From Chitinophaga hostae (GTDB lineage Bacteria > Bacteroidota > Bacteroidia > Chitinophagales > Chitinophagaceae), in the NCBI RefSeq assembly GCF_018224885.1, contig NZ_JAGTXB010000023.1:62001-126000 (forward strand): 64,000 nt of DNA, given 5' to 3'. The position numbers and the translations under genes were made by a program. A model generated the notes under the pieces. It had not been told where the DNA came from, ran no database searches, and saw nothing but the letters and a program-made list of their open reading frames with translations. Shown piece by piece: positions 56,038-64,000 of this stretch (position 1 is its first letter; each line of letters starts with the position of its first letter).

Positions 56038-56538
56038 ATGGCAGAAAAGGTTTTTACTGGAGCTATTGCTTTAATTAAAAGCGAAGGAGAGGTAATCGGT
56101 TTAATGCGTAACATTACCTGTACCGAAAATATCAAGAGATTACCCGTACGTGGTATCGGAACTATCCTGGCATCTGAACAGGCGGTAACGGAATGGGAAG
56201 GAACGCTGACCTGTGAGTTCATGGAAGTAAGATTTGACAAAACGGGCATTAAGAATGCCATCAGAAGAGCATTCCCCAACATCGGATCCCAGGTCCTGAA
56301 TGACGGTTCCTCTTTTGAAGATCAACTGGTGCTGGATGCCGACGGCGTACAACTGGATATTTTTAAAAAGATCACCGATGTAGTAGATGCACAGGGTATC
56401 ATCAAACCTAAGCTGGTACCTTACGCCAGCGTTAAAAACTGTTTGATTGAATCAGATAGTTTCACTATCGCCGAAAGCGCCATCGTTGGTCATAACCAGT
56501 CTTTCAAATACTTAACCCCTATTACCTATATCCAATAA
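56038..56538 (+). CDS. tail tube protein
   Basis: A 166-residue beta-rich protein of the usual tail-tube size, directly behind the sheath. The pattern GEVIGLMRNITCTENIKRLP ... ILASEQAVTEWEGTLTCEFM fits the single-domain tube fold of myoviruses, R-type particles and related systems. Hexameric rings of it would line the channel inside the sheath. Confidence 0.8.
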   Translation: MAEKVFTGAIALIKSEGEVIGLMRNITCTENIKRLPVRGIGTILASEQAVTEWEGTLTCEFMEVRFDKTGIKNAIRRAFPNIGSQVLNDGSSFEDQLVLDADGVQLDIFKKITDVVDAQGIIKPKLVPYASVKNCLIESDSFTIAESAIVGHNQSFKYLTPITYIQ

Positions 56539-56590
56539 CCCGCACACTGTGCAGGCAATAACGATTGATTTATAATTTCAAGTTTTCAGC

Positions 56591-56968
56591 ATGAACGAAA
56601 TAAAGAACGAGCAAAGAATGCCACAGAAATCTGTTACCGTTAAAATAGGGAATAATGATTATACTATTTCCTATCCGAACACCGGTCAAATGATTGACAT
56701 TGATATTTTAAAATCTCAATTTTCAAGCGGTAATTATGAGAAGCTGAAGTATAGCTATGACAGCGGTTTTGTAAGAAGTGCCGTCACCATTGATGCAGTA
56801 GCCATTTTTAATGTGATGCTGCCCCAGCTCAGGGATGACCTGACGGTGAAATCACTGTTTGCACTGGATCGTGAAAAGATGGATGTTATCCTCAACGAAT
56901 ATGTAGCGAAAGTGGTTCCCTGGATGGAAGAATGGGAAAGCATTTTAAAGAAACCGCTTGATAAGTAA
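56591..56968 (+). CDS. tail assembly chaperone candidate (first of pair)
   Basis: A 125-residue acidic protein with a strand-rich start (VTVKIGNNDYTISYPNTGQM) and a helical rest. It lies between the tube and tape-measure genes, the invariant site of tail assembly chaperones (gpG/gpE equivalents). Assignment rests on position and size. A TTTAAAG slippery-type heptamer occurs near its end (about 56944-56950), but the -1 frame stops within four codons. Confidence 0.6.
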   Translation: MNEIKNEQRMPQKSVTVKIGNNDYTISYPNTGQMIDIDILKSQFSSGNYEKLKYSYDSGFVRSAVTIDAVAIFNVMLPQLRDDLTVKSLFALDREKMDVILNEYVAKVVPWMEEWESILKKPLDK

Positions 56969-56974
56969 TTATAA

Positions 56975-57295
56975 ATGGCACATCCTTTCTCGGATAACTT
57001 GAGATCATATATCATAAGATGGAATAATCGTTATCCATTGGATAGATGGTATAGGCGTAAATATCAAATAGGATTTGGCACAGCTGCTCATTTAGAGCTG
57101 TGCCAAATCAATATCCTCCTGGAATATCTCGAGGAAGAAGCATTCAAAGCCGCCGAATTATTCCACTTTAATGAGAAGAAGAATGAAAAAGAATTGAACG
57201 ACGGTATCTGGATCAGAGACAGAGTAGATCTCCCGGCAGAGGATAAACTATTTGATCAGCTGTCCAATATCGATCTAAACACTATTCAGTATTAA
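56975..57295 (+). CDS. tail assembly chaperone candidate (second of pair)
   Basis: A 106-residue protein starting six bases after the previous stop and in the same frame, separated by TAA-TTA-TAA. The stretch NNRYPLDRWYRRKYQIGFGT, followed by AAH, is a motif I associate with small proteins next to tape-measure genes in Bacteroidota tail clusters. In many phages the second chaperone is made as a frameshift extension of the first; here it seems to be a separate gene. Confidence 0.55.
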   Translation: MAHPFSDNLRSYIIRWNNRYPLDRWYRRKYQIGFGTAAHLELCQINILLEYLEEEAFKAAELFHFNEKKNEKELNDGIWIRDRVDLPAEDKLFDQLSNIDLNTIQY

Positions 57296-57299
57296 TCTT

Positions 57300-59276
57300 A
57301 TGGCTGGAAATATTAATGTTCAGGCCCCGGGTGGCAGTGGAGCAACTGACCTGGCAAGTTATATAGAGAAGTTACGTCAGGCTGCCAACGACACCAACAA
57401 GAAAATGTTGGAAGACGCGAAAGCTCAAACGGATGTAGCAAAGGAACAAATAAAGCTGGTAAATGAACAGATAGAAGTGCTGACCCGTAAAAATGCCCTG
57501 GAGGCAAGGGCGGCGCAGCATCTGAACGAAGAACGGCGCAATGATAAACTGGCAGCTGTTGACAAACGGCAGCAACGGATGGTGGAAAGCATCGAGGCAG
57601 GACGCGCTTCCGGTAAATACACCAATAAGGAAGCAGATGCAAAAATAAAAATGGCGGGCACCAATGCCGACAAGTCCAGGCAGAAGATTGAAAAACAGGC
57701 GGTAGAACAGAGCAAGCAGATAAGTTCCGGTGCTGCGGAAAATGATATGCTGGTGCGCATCATGCGGGAGAACATGGAGGCGGTTAGAAACGCATCCGAA
57801 CAGCAGATTGCCCAGATGGCCAGGGGGGATGATTCAATTGTACAGGCGCTCGACGATAAACAGGCAGAACTCAATCAGCTCTCCAACAGGGCTGCCACTG
57901 AACAAAACAATGAAGGCAAATTTGAAAAGCGATATGCCTTTTTTAAGGAACATGTTTTTGACCAGGTAACTAAAGGGGTATCTACACTCACCAACAGCGA
58001 AAACGGCTATGATACTATCAAGGATGGTTATGAAACAGGCGGAAAAGTAGTTGGTGGCGCACTTGGTGCAGTAGCCGGGTACTTTATGGGCGACATCAAA
58101 GGAGGAGCGGAAATTGGCGCTGAAATAGGCGGTGGCATTATGGGTGCTGTTGGCGAAATGAAACAGAAACAAGCCATTTACCAACAGGATCTGCTCGCGG
58201 AAACAAATAAATTTTCCGCGCTCGGAGGCAATAGCGAAGCCGTAGTAGTGCCCGATCTGTCTAAAGTAGGAATAGATCGTATTGGTGCGGCGCAGCTGAT
58301 GACAGAAGTCGCCAAGCACACCGGCACGGTGGCCAATGCGGGCAAGAATGCCGCCGACATGGTATATGCCAATAAGGCCTACGGCGTAGAAAATGAAAAC
58401 TATTATAAGCTGCTGGATATACAGGGCAGCAACCCGGAAAATAAACAGAACGCGGCAGCCCTTCTTGGGGGTATCATGGCCAGGGGGGTAGACAGTGGCA
58501 TTTTTAAGAAAAATGATTATGCAGGGTTAAACGATTTCCTGGGGAAATTTTCTACGTTGCAGCAATCCTTCCTGCAGGCGCAAACCAATGTATCCACCGG
58601 TGTTACGATGGATATTATGAGTCGGTTTAACAGCGTTGGGGGCGAATTTGCGGTGGGCGACTCCCGCAGTATGGGCAATATTGCTGCGGTACAGGATGGG
58701 CTTACCCACCCCGGATCCGATAGCATGAAAGCGCTCTCGTTTTTAACGCTGCGTAAACTGAATCCCGGCGCCGGCATGTTCGATATCATGGAAATGCAGG
58801 AACAGGGGCTGTCTGGCGAACACGGTATGGAGTATCTTCAAAAGATGCTGCAGTATTCACACAACGCCAGCGGCAGCGCCGATTATAACAAAATGGTGCT
58901 GAAGAATATGTTCCCCAACCTGTCGGCCAGTGCTGTTCGTAACCTGTACGATAAATACGACGGATCAAAGCCTATTAAACGGGAAGACTACCTGGAAGCT
59001 ACTTCGCTTGAAGTAAACGCTCCCAAAGAGGCTGCGGAAGCCAACACCACCACCAAGGAGCGTAATGCAGCGGAAGCAAAAGACGCATTGCTGAAATCCA
59101 CCGCGGAAGCAATGGAGAAGATGGGAGAGTTATCGGCCAACGCCATAAAAGAAACATTGAGTGGCGCTACAATAGAATTGAAGGATGGAGTGCTGACCGT
59201 TCCGGCACGAGGCGGTGGATCAATTGCGAAAGGATCCGGCGCCACTACTCCGGAAGCCTATAAAAACAAACAGTAA
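57300..59276 (+). CDS. tape measure protein
   Basis: A 658-residue protein with a long coiled-coil N-terminal half (about 10-230, rich in Lys, Glu, Gln, Ala) and a Gly-rich hydrophobic stretch at about 245-285 (GGALGAVAGYFMGDIKGGAE). The remainder is helical. These are tape-measure traits, as is its position after the chaperone pair and before the hub. With roughly 1.5 A of tail per residue the tail would be near 100 nm; that is a rule-of-thumb estimate. It starts four bases after the previous stop. Confidence 0.8.
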   Translation: MAGNINVQAPGGSGATDLASYIEKLRQAANDTNKKMLEDAKAQTDVAKEQIKLVNEQIEVLTRKNALEARAAQHLNEERRNDKLAAVDKRQQRMVESIEAGRASGKYTNKEADAKIKMAGTNADKSRQKIEKQAVEQSKQISSGAAENDMLVRIMRENMEAVRNASEQQIAQMARGDDSIVQALDDKQAELNQLSNRAATEQNNEGKFEKRYAFFKEHVFDQVTKGVSTLTNSENGYDTIKDGYETGGKVVGGALGAVAGYFMGDIKGGAEIGAEIGGGIMGAVGEMKQKQAIYQQDLLAETNKFSALGGNSEAVVVPDLSKVGIDRIGAAQLMTEVAKHTGTVANAGKNAADMVYANKAYGVENENYYKLLDIQGSNPENKQNAAALLGGIMARGVDSGIFKKNDYAGLNDFLGKFSTLQQSFLQAQTNVSTGVTMDIMSRFNSVGGEFAVGDSRSMGNIAAVQDGLTHPGSDSMKALSFLTLRKLNPGAGMFDIMEMQEQGLSGEHGMEYLQKMLQYSHNASGSADYNKMVLKNMFPNLSASAVRNLYDKYDGSKPIKREDYLEATSLEVNAPKEAAEANTTTKERNAAEAKDALLKSTAEAMEKMGELSANAIKETLSGATIELKDGVLTVPARGGGSIAKGSGATTPEAYKNKQ

Positions 59277-59337
59277 AGCAGACCGGTAAATTCTCATGGA
59301 AAACTAACGGATAGTTGTTTTACCCCAAAAAAAACAA

Positions 59338-62300
59338 ATGGATAATCAAATAATATACCTGGTTACACACACTAATCCGGAGCTGAAAACAGTGGGTGAG
59401 TTTGTAAACGAATCTTCTTCTCCCGCCTTTGCATACGTCAATAATATTGATGCATTCCTGGCCATAAAGGATAGAAATGGTGTCACCAATAGAGAGGCTA
59501 TCCTGAGAAAACATGTAATCACCAGTGTAAGGGCGGCCAATGAAAAGAAAGCAGGCAAAGATATTTCGCTGGTGGTGGGTACCAAACTGGCCGTGGAAGC
59601 GGATAAAATAAACCGCTGTACCTTGCTGACGGAAGGGATAGAAGTAGTCAGCAACGATATCACTTTCTTTAAAGCGGATGAACTGGCCAAACTGGAAGAC
59701 GATATCCGTTATCGTCCGGTAGATACCATTAAACCAATGGACGGCCAGGAAGCGCTGGGAGTGGCCCAGGTGCAGTACCCGGGTGTTACCGTGTGGATAT
59801 GGGCCAAAGCATTGTCCGACCCGGGGGATACTTCAAAAAAAGGAAAGATATTCAACGTAACCCCCTATCTCACAAAGGCGGCTACCAATGTAACAAAGGA
59901 AGGTGGTGGACACTTCCAGCTTTCACTGGCGCCTGTCGTTTGCACGCTGGAACATTCAAAATGGGTGCTGAAAGAAAACGAGGTGATACAGTATGTGGAT
60001 AACGACTCGCTGGAACCGAAACAGTTTTTTAGTTTCAGCAATCTATACAACGACATATACAAGGAAGACGATACCAACCATCAGCGCAACGCTTTCTTTT
60101 TTAATAATGTGATCAGTTCAAACGACCTGGTATTTATCCGCTTTGAAACGCTGGAAATGGAAAAGGATCAACGCAGTGAAGACACTGTCAGTGATTTCAT
60201 AGACCCCTCCGGCTTGCCTGGCCGCATTTACGATATGATAGGACTGGTGGATAAAGTGAACATCCATATCAGCCCTGCGAATACAGATGTAAGTATAGAT
60301 ATCACCGGCCGCGACCTGTCCAAACTATTTTATGAAGATGGTTGTTATTTTTTTCCGATGGAATTTACCAAGGGAAAGCTGGCGCAGCCCGGATCTGCCT
60401 CGAATGACGATCCGCTGATGAAAAGGGTATCGAATGAAACAGGGCTGGCTTACCTCGGGCTCTATTTTGCCCAGCCACTCAATAAAATATTTCAGTTCAT
60501 CATACAACAACTGGCCAATGTCAGCATCGTCCCTGATGAGCTGTTCAGCAGCTACGGCGACAGAAGAAATTCGCGTTTAAACCTGCTGCCGGAAAATGTA
60601 AAAAATAACGCGGATCTCAGTCAGCGACTGGAAGGCATAGAAAAAGAAGTAAAAGATATTATTAAAGACATACGCCGCCAAAGCGGCAAAAAACTGGAGA
60701 AAGCGGAGGATGAAGAAGTAAAGGCCAAAGAGATATTTACGGAGTTAAAACGTTTCCTCCAGTTTATCCGCGATCAAAAAACGAGAAAGGTCTCCAATAA
60801 TGCTACCACCGGATGGAAGAAACAGGCATATCCTTATCCGGGGGCTGCTACGGAAGATGTAGCAGAAGACATGCTGACCAGGTATATGGTGGACAATATG
60901 TACGGATTCAGGTATGAACGACCCACCTTCACGTCGTATTATACCGACAAATGGATTCCGCTGATCGACCGTTATCTCGACGAGTTGTCCGGCAGCTCCA
61001 AATATAAACCGGAGTATACGGAAGGAACAGCCAAAGGGATCTGGCAAATAGTGAAGCTGCTGGTAGATGAAGAGGTAAGTGGCCGTCGGCTGATCGACAG
61101 TTCTATTTCCAATGCTTCCGGTAGCCTGATCAACCTGTTTAAAAAGGTTTGCCAGCAGCCGTTTGTGGAATACCATATGGATACCTATGAAGACATGTTC
61201 TTCATTATGCTGCGTAAGGCGCCGTTCGACAGGAGATCCGTTTTAAGCGCATTGAAGGGCGAGGTAAGAACAGATAACAAAGCAGAAACAAGACGCCCAA
61301 CCATCGTTAACATCCAGGCGCCGGACGTATTGAATGAAAGCCTGGAATTTTCTGATACACAGGCGATTTCCTGGTACCAGCTGATTCCAAAGGCTACCAT
61401 ATTCGGACAAACGGATCAGCTGAGCACCGCCATGCTGCCTGCGTTGTATTTCCAGGAGTACGCAGCGCTGTTTGGTTCCAAAACCATGCAGCTCACGCAT
61501 AATTATATGCCCAGCACGGCGCTGAACCCCACCACCAGCCAGGAGCTAAACATCGTGCAGAAACAAACAGTGCTGGACCTGAAGTTTATGATCGAGTCTA
61601 CCGCTTATTTGCCATTTACGAGAAGCGGCACTATCGTCATTAACCGCGACCGACGTGTGAAGGTGGGGAATTTCATCCGGTATAAACCAACAGGGGAAAT
61701 ATTTTATGTAGACGCGGTACAACACAATTATGCCATCGCGGAAAATACTATCGACGCTTATACTACTATCCAGGTGAGTCGGGGTATGGTGGAACAGCTT
61801 ATTTACGGCGTGCCTGTTGAAAATACCGCCGGCGCTGATACCTCCGGTACCATTGCTTCTTATTTTAATATTATAGAAACGATATCGGAGGCCCAGTACA
61901 ATGACCTGGAAAAGGAAGCCGCCAAAAAGGCTGCGATGAATAAACCAGTTACGCCGGCGCCTGCACCGGCCCCAAAAGCAAAAGATGGTATTGATCTATC
62001 GAAGATCCAACCGGAACCGGCAAGAAGGGATCATACCTATGTGCGGCCCCCGGTGGTGCCTGAGCCCAAGGCGGCGGAAGCATCGTCTGCCGGTCCGGCA
62101 AAAACAGCTGCAACCCCTGCGGCTTCTGCTGCACCGCGGTCGAGCGACCAGGTGGGGCAGGTTCGCAAACAATCGCTGGATGCTAACAACGATATCAGCG
62201 CCAGTGCCATTGCGGGCTATACAGAGGCGATCTGGAATATTTTCAGCCGGTTTATAAAGGCAATTAACCAGCAGGGGTATTGGGTGCATGTAGGTCCCAA

Positions 62301-62916
62301 TGGAGGATATCGCACCGCGGCACAACAGGCGCAAATGAAAAAGAACAATGGTAATAATGCAAAGGTGGGTAAAAGCCGTCATCAGCAGGGAACGGCCATT
62401 GACCTGAATATCAGGAGCAAAACCGGAGGTGGATACATTCTTAAAAATGATCCTGCGGAAAAATGGATAGCAACAGGCGTACCGCGGATCGCCAGGACCA
62501 TGGGCATCCAATGGGCAGGTGGCGCCAAAGACGGATCAGATGATGGTACGTTTGGTAACTATAGAGACCGTGTACATTTCCAGTTAACGGATACCGCGTT
62601 GAATAGTATGCCTGACGATCCCATCGCCAAACTGATAGCAGGTTCCGTACCGGCGAACGAAATAGTCACACCCGCAGATACCACTGCTGCCGCAGGGATT
62701 AACAAGGAGCAGGTAAAGCCGCCCGATCAGGGCGTGGTGGACCTGGAAGAAGTTTTCAGTCACTTTAAAGTGAATAAAGCAGTGTTCAACTACTTCGTAA
62801 ACAGGCTCCAGTTAAACCCGGCATTCCAGAAGGAGGCGCAAGCCATCTATGCCAACAATGATATGAGTGAACCATTTTTTGTACCCAATATCATTGCGAA
62901 AAAAACGTCAAAATAA
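59338..62916 (+). CDS. large baseplate hub protein with C-terminal M15 peptidase domain
   Basis: An 1192-residue protein. Residues 1 to about 865 have hub-like beta domains, including a gp27/gpD-style end (GTIVINRDRRVKVGNFIRYK, then PTGEIFYVDAVQHNYAI). A Pro/Ala-rich linker spans about 866-940. Residues 942-1085 form an M15/VanY-type D-Ala-D-Ala peptidase: SRHQQGTAIDLN gives His1015 and Asp1022, and RDRVHFQL gives His1080, the three zinc ligands. It would cut peptide stems in the target wall as the tube passes. Fusion of a hub with this peptidase in one chain is unusual. Confidence 0.75.
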   Translation: MDNQIIYLVTHTNPELKTVGEFVNESSSPAFAYVNNIDAFLAIKDRNGVTNREAILRKHVITSVRAANEKKAGKDISLVVGTKLAVEADKINRCTLLTEGIEVVSNDITFFKADELAKLEDDIRYRPVDTIKPMDGQEALGVAQVQYPGVTVWIWAKALSDPGDTSKKGKIFNVTPYLTKAATNVTKEGGGHFQLSLAPVVCTLEHSKWVLKENEVIQYVDNDSLEPKQFFSFSNLYNDIYKEDDTNHQRNAFFFNNVISSNDLVFIRFETLEMEKDQRSEDTVSDFIDPSGLPGRIYDMIGLVDKVNIHISPANTDVSIDITGRDLSKLFYEDGCYFFPMEFTKGKLAQPGSASNDDPLMKRVSNETGLAYLGLYFAQPLNKIFQFIIQQLANVSIVPDELFSSYGDRRNSRLNLLPENVKNNADLSQRLEGIEKEVKDIIKDIRRQSGKKLEKAEDEEVKAKEIFTELKRFLQFIRDQKTRKVSNNATTGWKKQAYPYPGAATEDVAEDMLTRYMVDNMYGFRYERPTFTSYYTDKWIPLIDRYLDELSGSSKYKPEYTEGTAKGIWQIVKLLVDEEVSGRRLIDSSISNASGSLINLFKKVCQQPFVEYHMDTYEDMFFIMLRKAPFDRRSVLSALKGEVRTDNKAETRRPTIVNIQAPDVLNESLEFSDTQAISWYQLIPKATIFGQTDQLSTAMLPALYFQEYAALFGSKTMQLTHNYMPSTALNPTTSQELNIVQKQTVLDLKFMIESTAYLPFTRSGTIVINRDRRVKVGNFIRYKPTGEIFYVDAVQHNYAIAENTIDAYTTIQVSRGMVEQLIYGVPVENTAGADTSGTIASYFNIIETISEAQYNDLEKEAAKKAAMNKPVTPAPAPAPKAKDGIDLSKIQPEPARRDHTYVRPPVVPEPKAAEASSAGPAKTAATPAASAAPRSSDQVGQVRKQSLDANNDISASAIAGYTEAIWNIFSRFIKAINQQGYWVHVGPNGGYRTAAQQAQMKKNNGNNAKVGKSRHQQGTAIDLNIRSKTGGGYILKNDPAEKWIATGVPRIARTMGIQWAGGAKDGSDDGTFGNYRDRVHFQLTDTALNSMPDDPIAKLIAGSVPANEIVTPADTTAAAGINKEQVKPPDQGVVDLEEVFSHFKVNKAVFNYFVNRLQLNPAFQKEAQAIYANNDMSEPFFVPNIIAKKTSK

Positions 62917-62939
62917 TCGCATTACATTTTATAACTGAT

Positions 62940-63779
62940 ATGTATACACTAGGAAGAACACCGCTGCATGATTTTAAATATATGGTTGGCATTGCCTACG
63001 TGGCATTACCAAACGATCTCGACAGGGATACGTATATCAGGGACTGCTATCAGAACTATACCCTGAGCGTATGGGGAGAAGATGGCAGTTTTATGAAAAG
63101 ACTACCGGTTACCCCTGAAGTACTCAACTTTATTGAGTTCCCCGTAAGTCCTAAGGAATTGGGGTCTCCGGTGGTATATGTTACGGAGGAAACACAAAGT
63201 CAACCCATCATTATCGGGCGGTTTGCCACTACCAATAGCCTGGGACATATGCAGGAAGCGGAGTTTAAGCTGACGAAAGATTATGATCAGTCACATGTCG
63301 AAATTCAGGGTTCCCCGAAAACAAACAGCCTGAGCATCAACCTGCATTCAGGTCCGGCGGCGGGTAATATCCTGGTCAATCTGACCGGTGATCAGAACGG
63401 TCAGTTCCAGGTGGCAACACATGGAGATGTGGTATTCAATACCTCCGAGAACGTGAAGTTATTACAACAGGGCTCTTTTAAAACAACTACGGTCGACAGG
63501 GAAGCCGCTGAAGATGACGACAGCAAAGATGCTGTATTTGAACAGCTGCCGGGTGAACACCGCATAAAAAATAATAAGCTTACCATCAATGAAGGGGAGG
63601 AACCTTTTGTATTGGGGAATAAACTGAAAGCATTTCTCTCTGATTTAATTGATGAAGTAAGCAAATGTACCGTTAGCACGGCCATCGGTCAACAGCCCTT
63701 ACTGAATGCTGCACAGATAGCAGCCTTCAAAAAGAGAACAGATGAGTTTTTAAGTATCGTTGCCTATATCAATAAATAG
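62940..63779 (+). CDS. baseplate spike-like protein (OB fold and beta-helix)
   Basis: A 279-residue protein. The first 105 or so residues look like an OB-fold of gpV/gp5 style (PVVYVTEETQSQPIIIGRFA). A repetitive beta region follows (SKTNSLSINLHSG-like units; ILVNLTGDQNGQFQVATHGD), which could form a trimeric beta-helix, then a helical end (NKLKAFLSDLIDEVSK). It starts 23 bases after the hub gene, the usual place for the central spike. Modest confidence in the fold call. Confidence 0.6.
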   Translation: MYTLGRTPLHDFKYMVGIAYVALPNDLDRDTYIRDCYQNYTLSVWGEDGSFMKRLPVTPEVLNFIEFPVSPKELGSPVVYVTEETQSQPIIIGRFATTNSLGHMQEAEFKLTKDYDQSHVEIQGSPKTNSLSINLHSGPAAGNILVNLTGDQNGQFQVATHGDVVFNTSENVKLLQQGSFKTTTVDREAAEDDDSKDAVFEQLPGEHRIKNNKLTINEGEEPFVLGNKLKAFLSDLIDEVSKCTVSTAIGQQPLLNAAQIAAFKKRTDEFLSIVAYINK

Positions 63780-63782
63780 ATT

Positions 63783-64000
63783 ATGCCACTGATCCCCAAT
63801 AAGCTGTTTAACAGCATGAAAGCCCATCTTCTTAAAACAAATGAGAAGAAGCAGGAAGATGTGACGGTTTCCATTGAAGCACATTGCAAGCAACTGGAGC
63901 AGGATGTTTACAACGCCATCAAAAGTATCACAATTGTAATACCAGCCGGCGCCATCATTGTACAAACTTCTCAGGGTCCCGCTGCTAATGTTTCGCAGAT
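63783..64000 (+). CDS. next gene of the tail cluster, cut by the window end
   Basis: A frame starting ATG at 63783, three bases after the previous stop, is open to the last base (at least 72 residues). It begins MPLIPNKLFNSMKAHLLKTN, then a charged helical stretch (EAHCKQLEQDVYNAIKSI) and PAGAIIVQTSQGPA. No family assigned; baseplate proteins are expected here. Confidence 0.6.
   Translation, partial: MPLIPNKLFNSMKAHLLKTNEKKQEDVTVSIEAHCKQLEQDVYNAIKSITIVIPAGAIIVQTSQGPAANVSQ

Noticed and set aside
54349..56538. Sheath and tube as a type VI secretion system
   Set aside because: No TssB/C pair, ClpV, membrane-complex or TssK-type genes are present, and a tape measure and chaperone pair point to a phage-type tail.
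56944..56950. TTTAAAG as a programmed -1 frameshift joining the two chaperone genes
   Set aside because: The -1 frame reaches TGA within four codons and the second gene is in the original frame, so slippage there cannot fuse them.

Overview
The window looks like the chromosome of a Bacteroidota, most like a Chitinophagaceae member such as Chitinophaga. The signs are two SusC/SusD pairs, an ECF sigma/FecR pair, many lipoproteins with Bacteroidota-type lipoboxes, promoter candidates of the TTTG-19-TAnnTTTG type, and BtuG-like cobalamin surface proteins. Genus is inference. I see no rRNA or tRNA gene, CRISPR array, integrase or transposase.

Layout. 1-2.0 kb: end of a fasciclin-type protein and a TIG/delta-60 repeat lipoprotein, probably the tail of a SusCD locus lying to the left. 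2.0-6.0 kb: a myo-inositol cassette (LacI regulator with operator, inositol oxygenase, sodium/solute symporter, terminator). 6.0-9.8 kb: quinone-oxidoreductase-like enzyme with a divergent AraC regulator, a hemolysin III protein and a DUF4382 lipoprotein. 10.1-19.5 kb: a minus-strand block running ECF sigma, FecR, SusC with STN domain, SusD, arylsulfate sulfotransferase, TsdA-like dihaem cytochrome. 19.8-29.2 kb: two cobalamin-riboswitch units, one before metE and one before a btuB/btuG/lipoprotein operon. 29.2-32.2 kb: a TetR regulator, an SDR and a DHA2-type MFS exporter, each preceded by a near-identical operator. 32.6-33.4 kb: a methyltransferase between inverted copies of a palindromic repeat. 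33.7-47.1 kb: a glycan-utilisation locus (isomerase-like protein, GH106-like enzyme, SGNH esterase, AraC, SusD, SusC, Tat-exported six-hairpin glycosidase). 47.2-49.5 kb: amidohydrolase, Crp/Fnr regulator and DoxX.

50.2-64.0 kb (runs off the window): a plus-strand contractile phage-tail cluster. It opens with two unknown or regulator-like genes and a lysis cassette (single-TM coiled-coil protein, secreted small protein, unimolecular-spanin-like protein, muramidase). Sheath, tube, two chaperone-like genes, tape measure, a large baseplate hub carrying an M15 peptidase domain, a spike-like protein and one more partial gene follow. No head, portal, terminase or integrase gene is visible, so a headless tail particle (tailocin) is the leading idea. 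A prophage with head genes further right is not excluded.

A family of about 200-bp near-perfect palindromes is scattered between host genes at 9.8, 19.6, 23.9, 32.3-32.6 and 33.5 kb. All share the tip motif CTTGCCCAGGATTA and most keep a centre containing AAGCGAAT. They are the main non-coding structure not explained by ordinary annotation.
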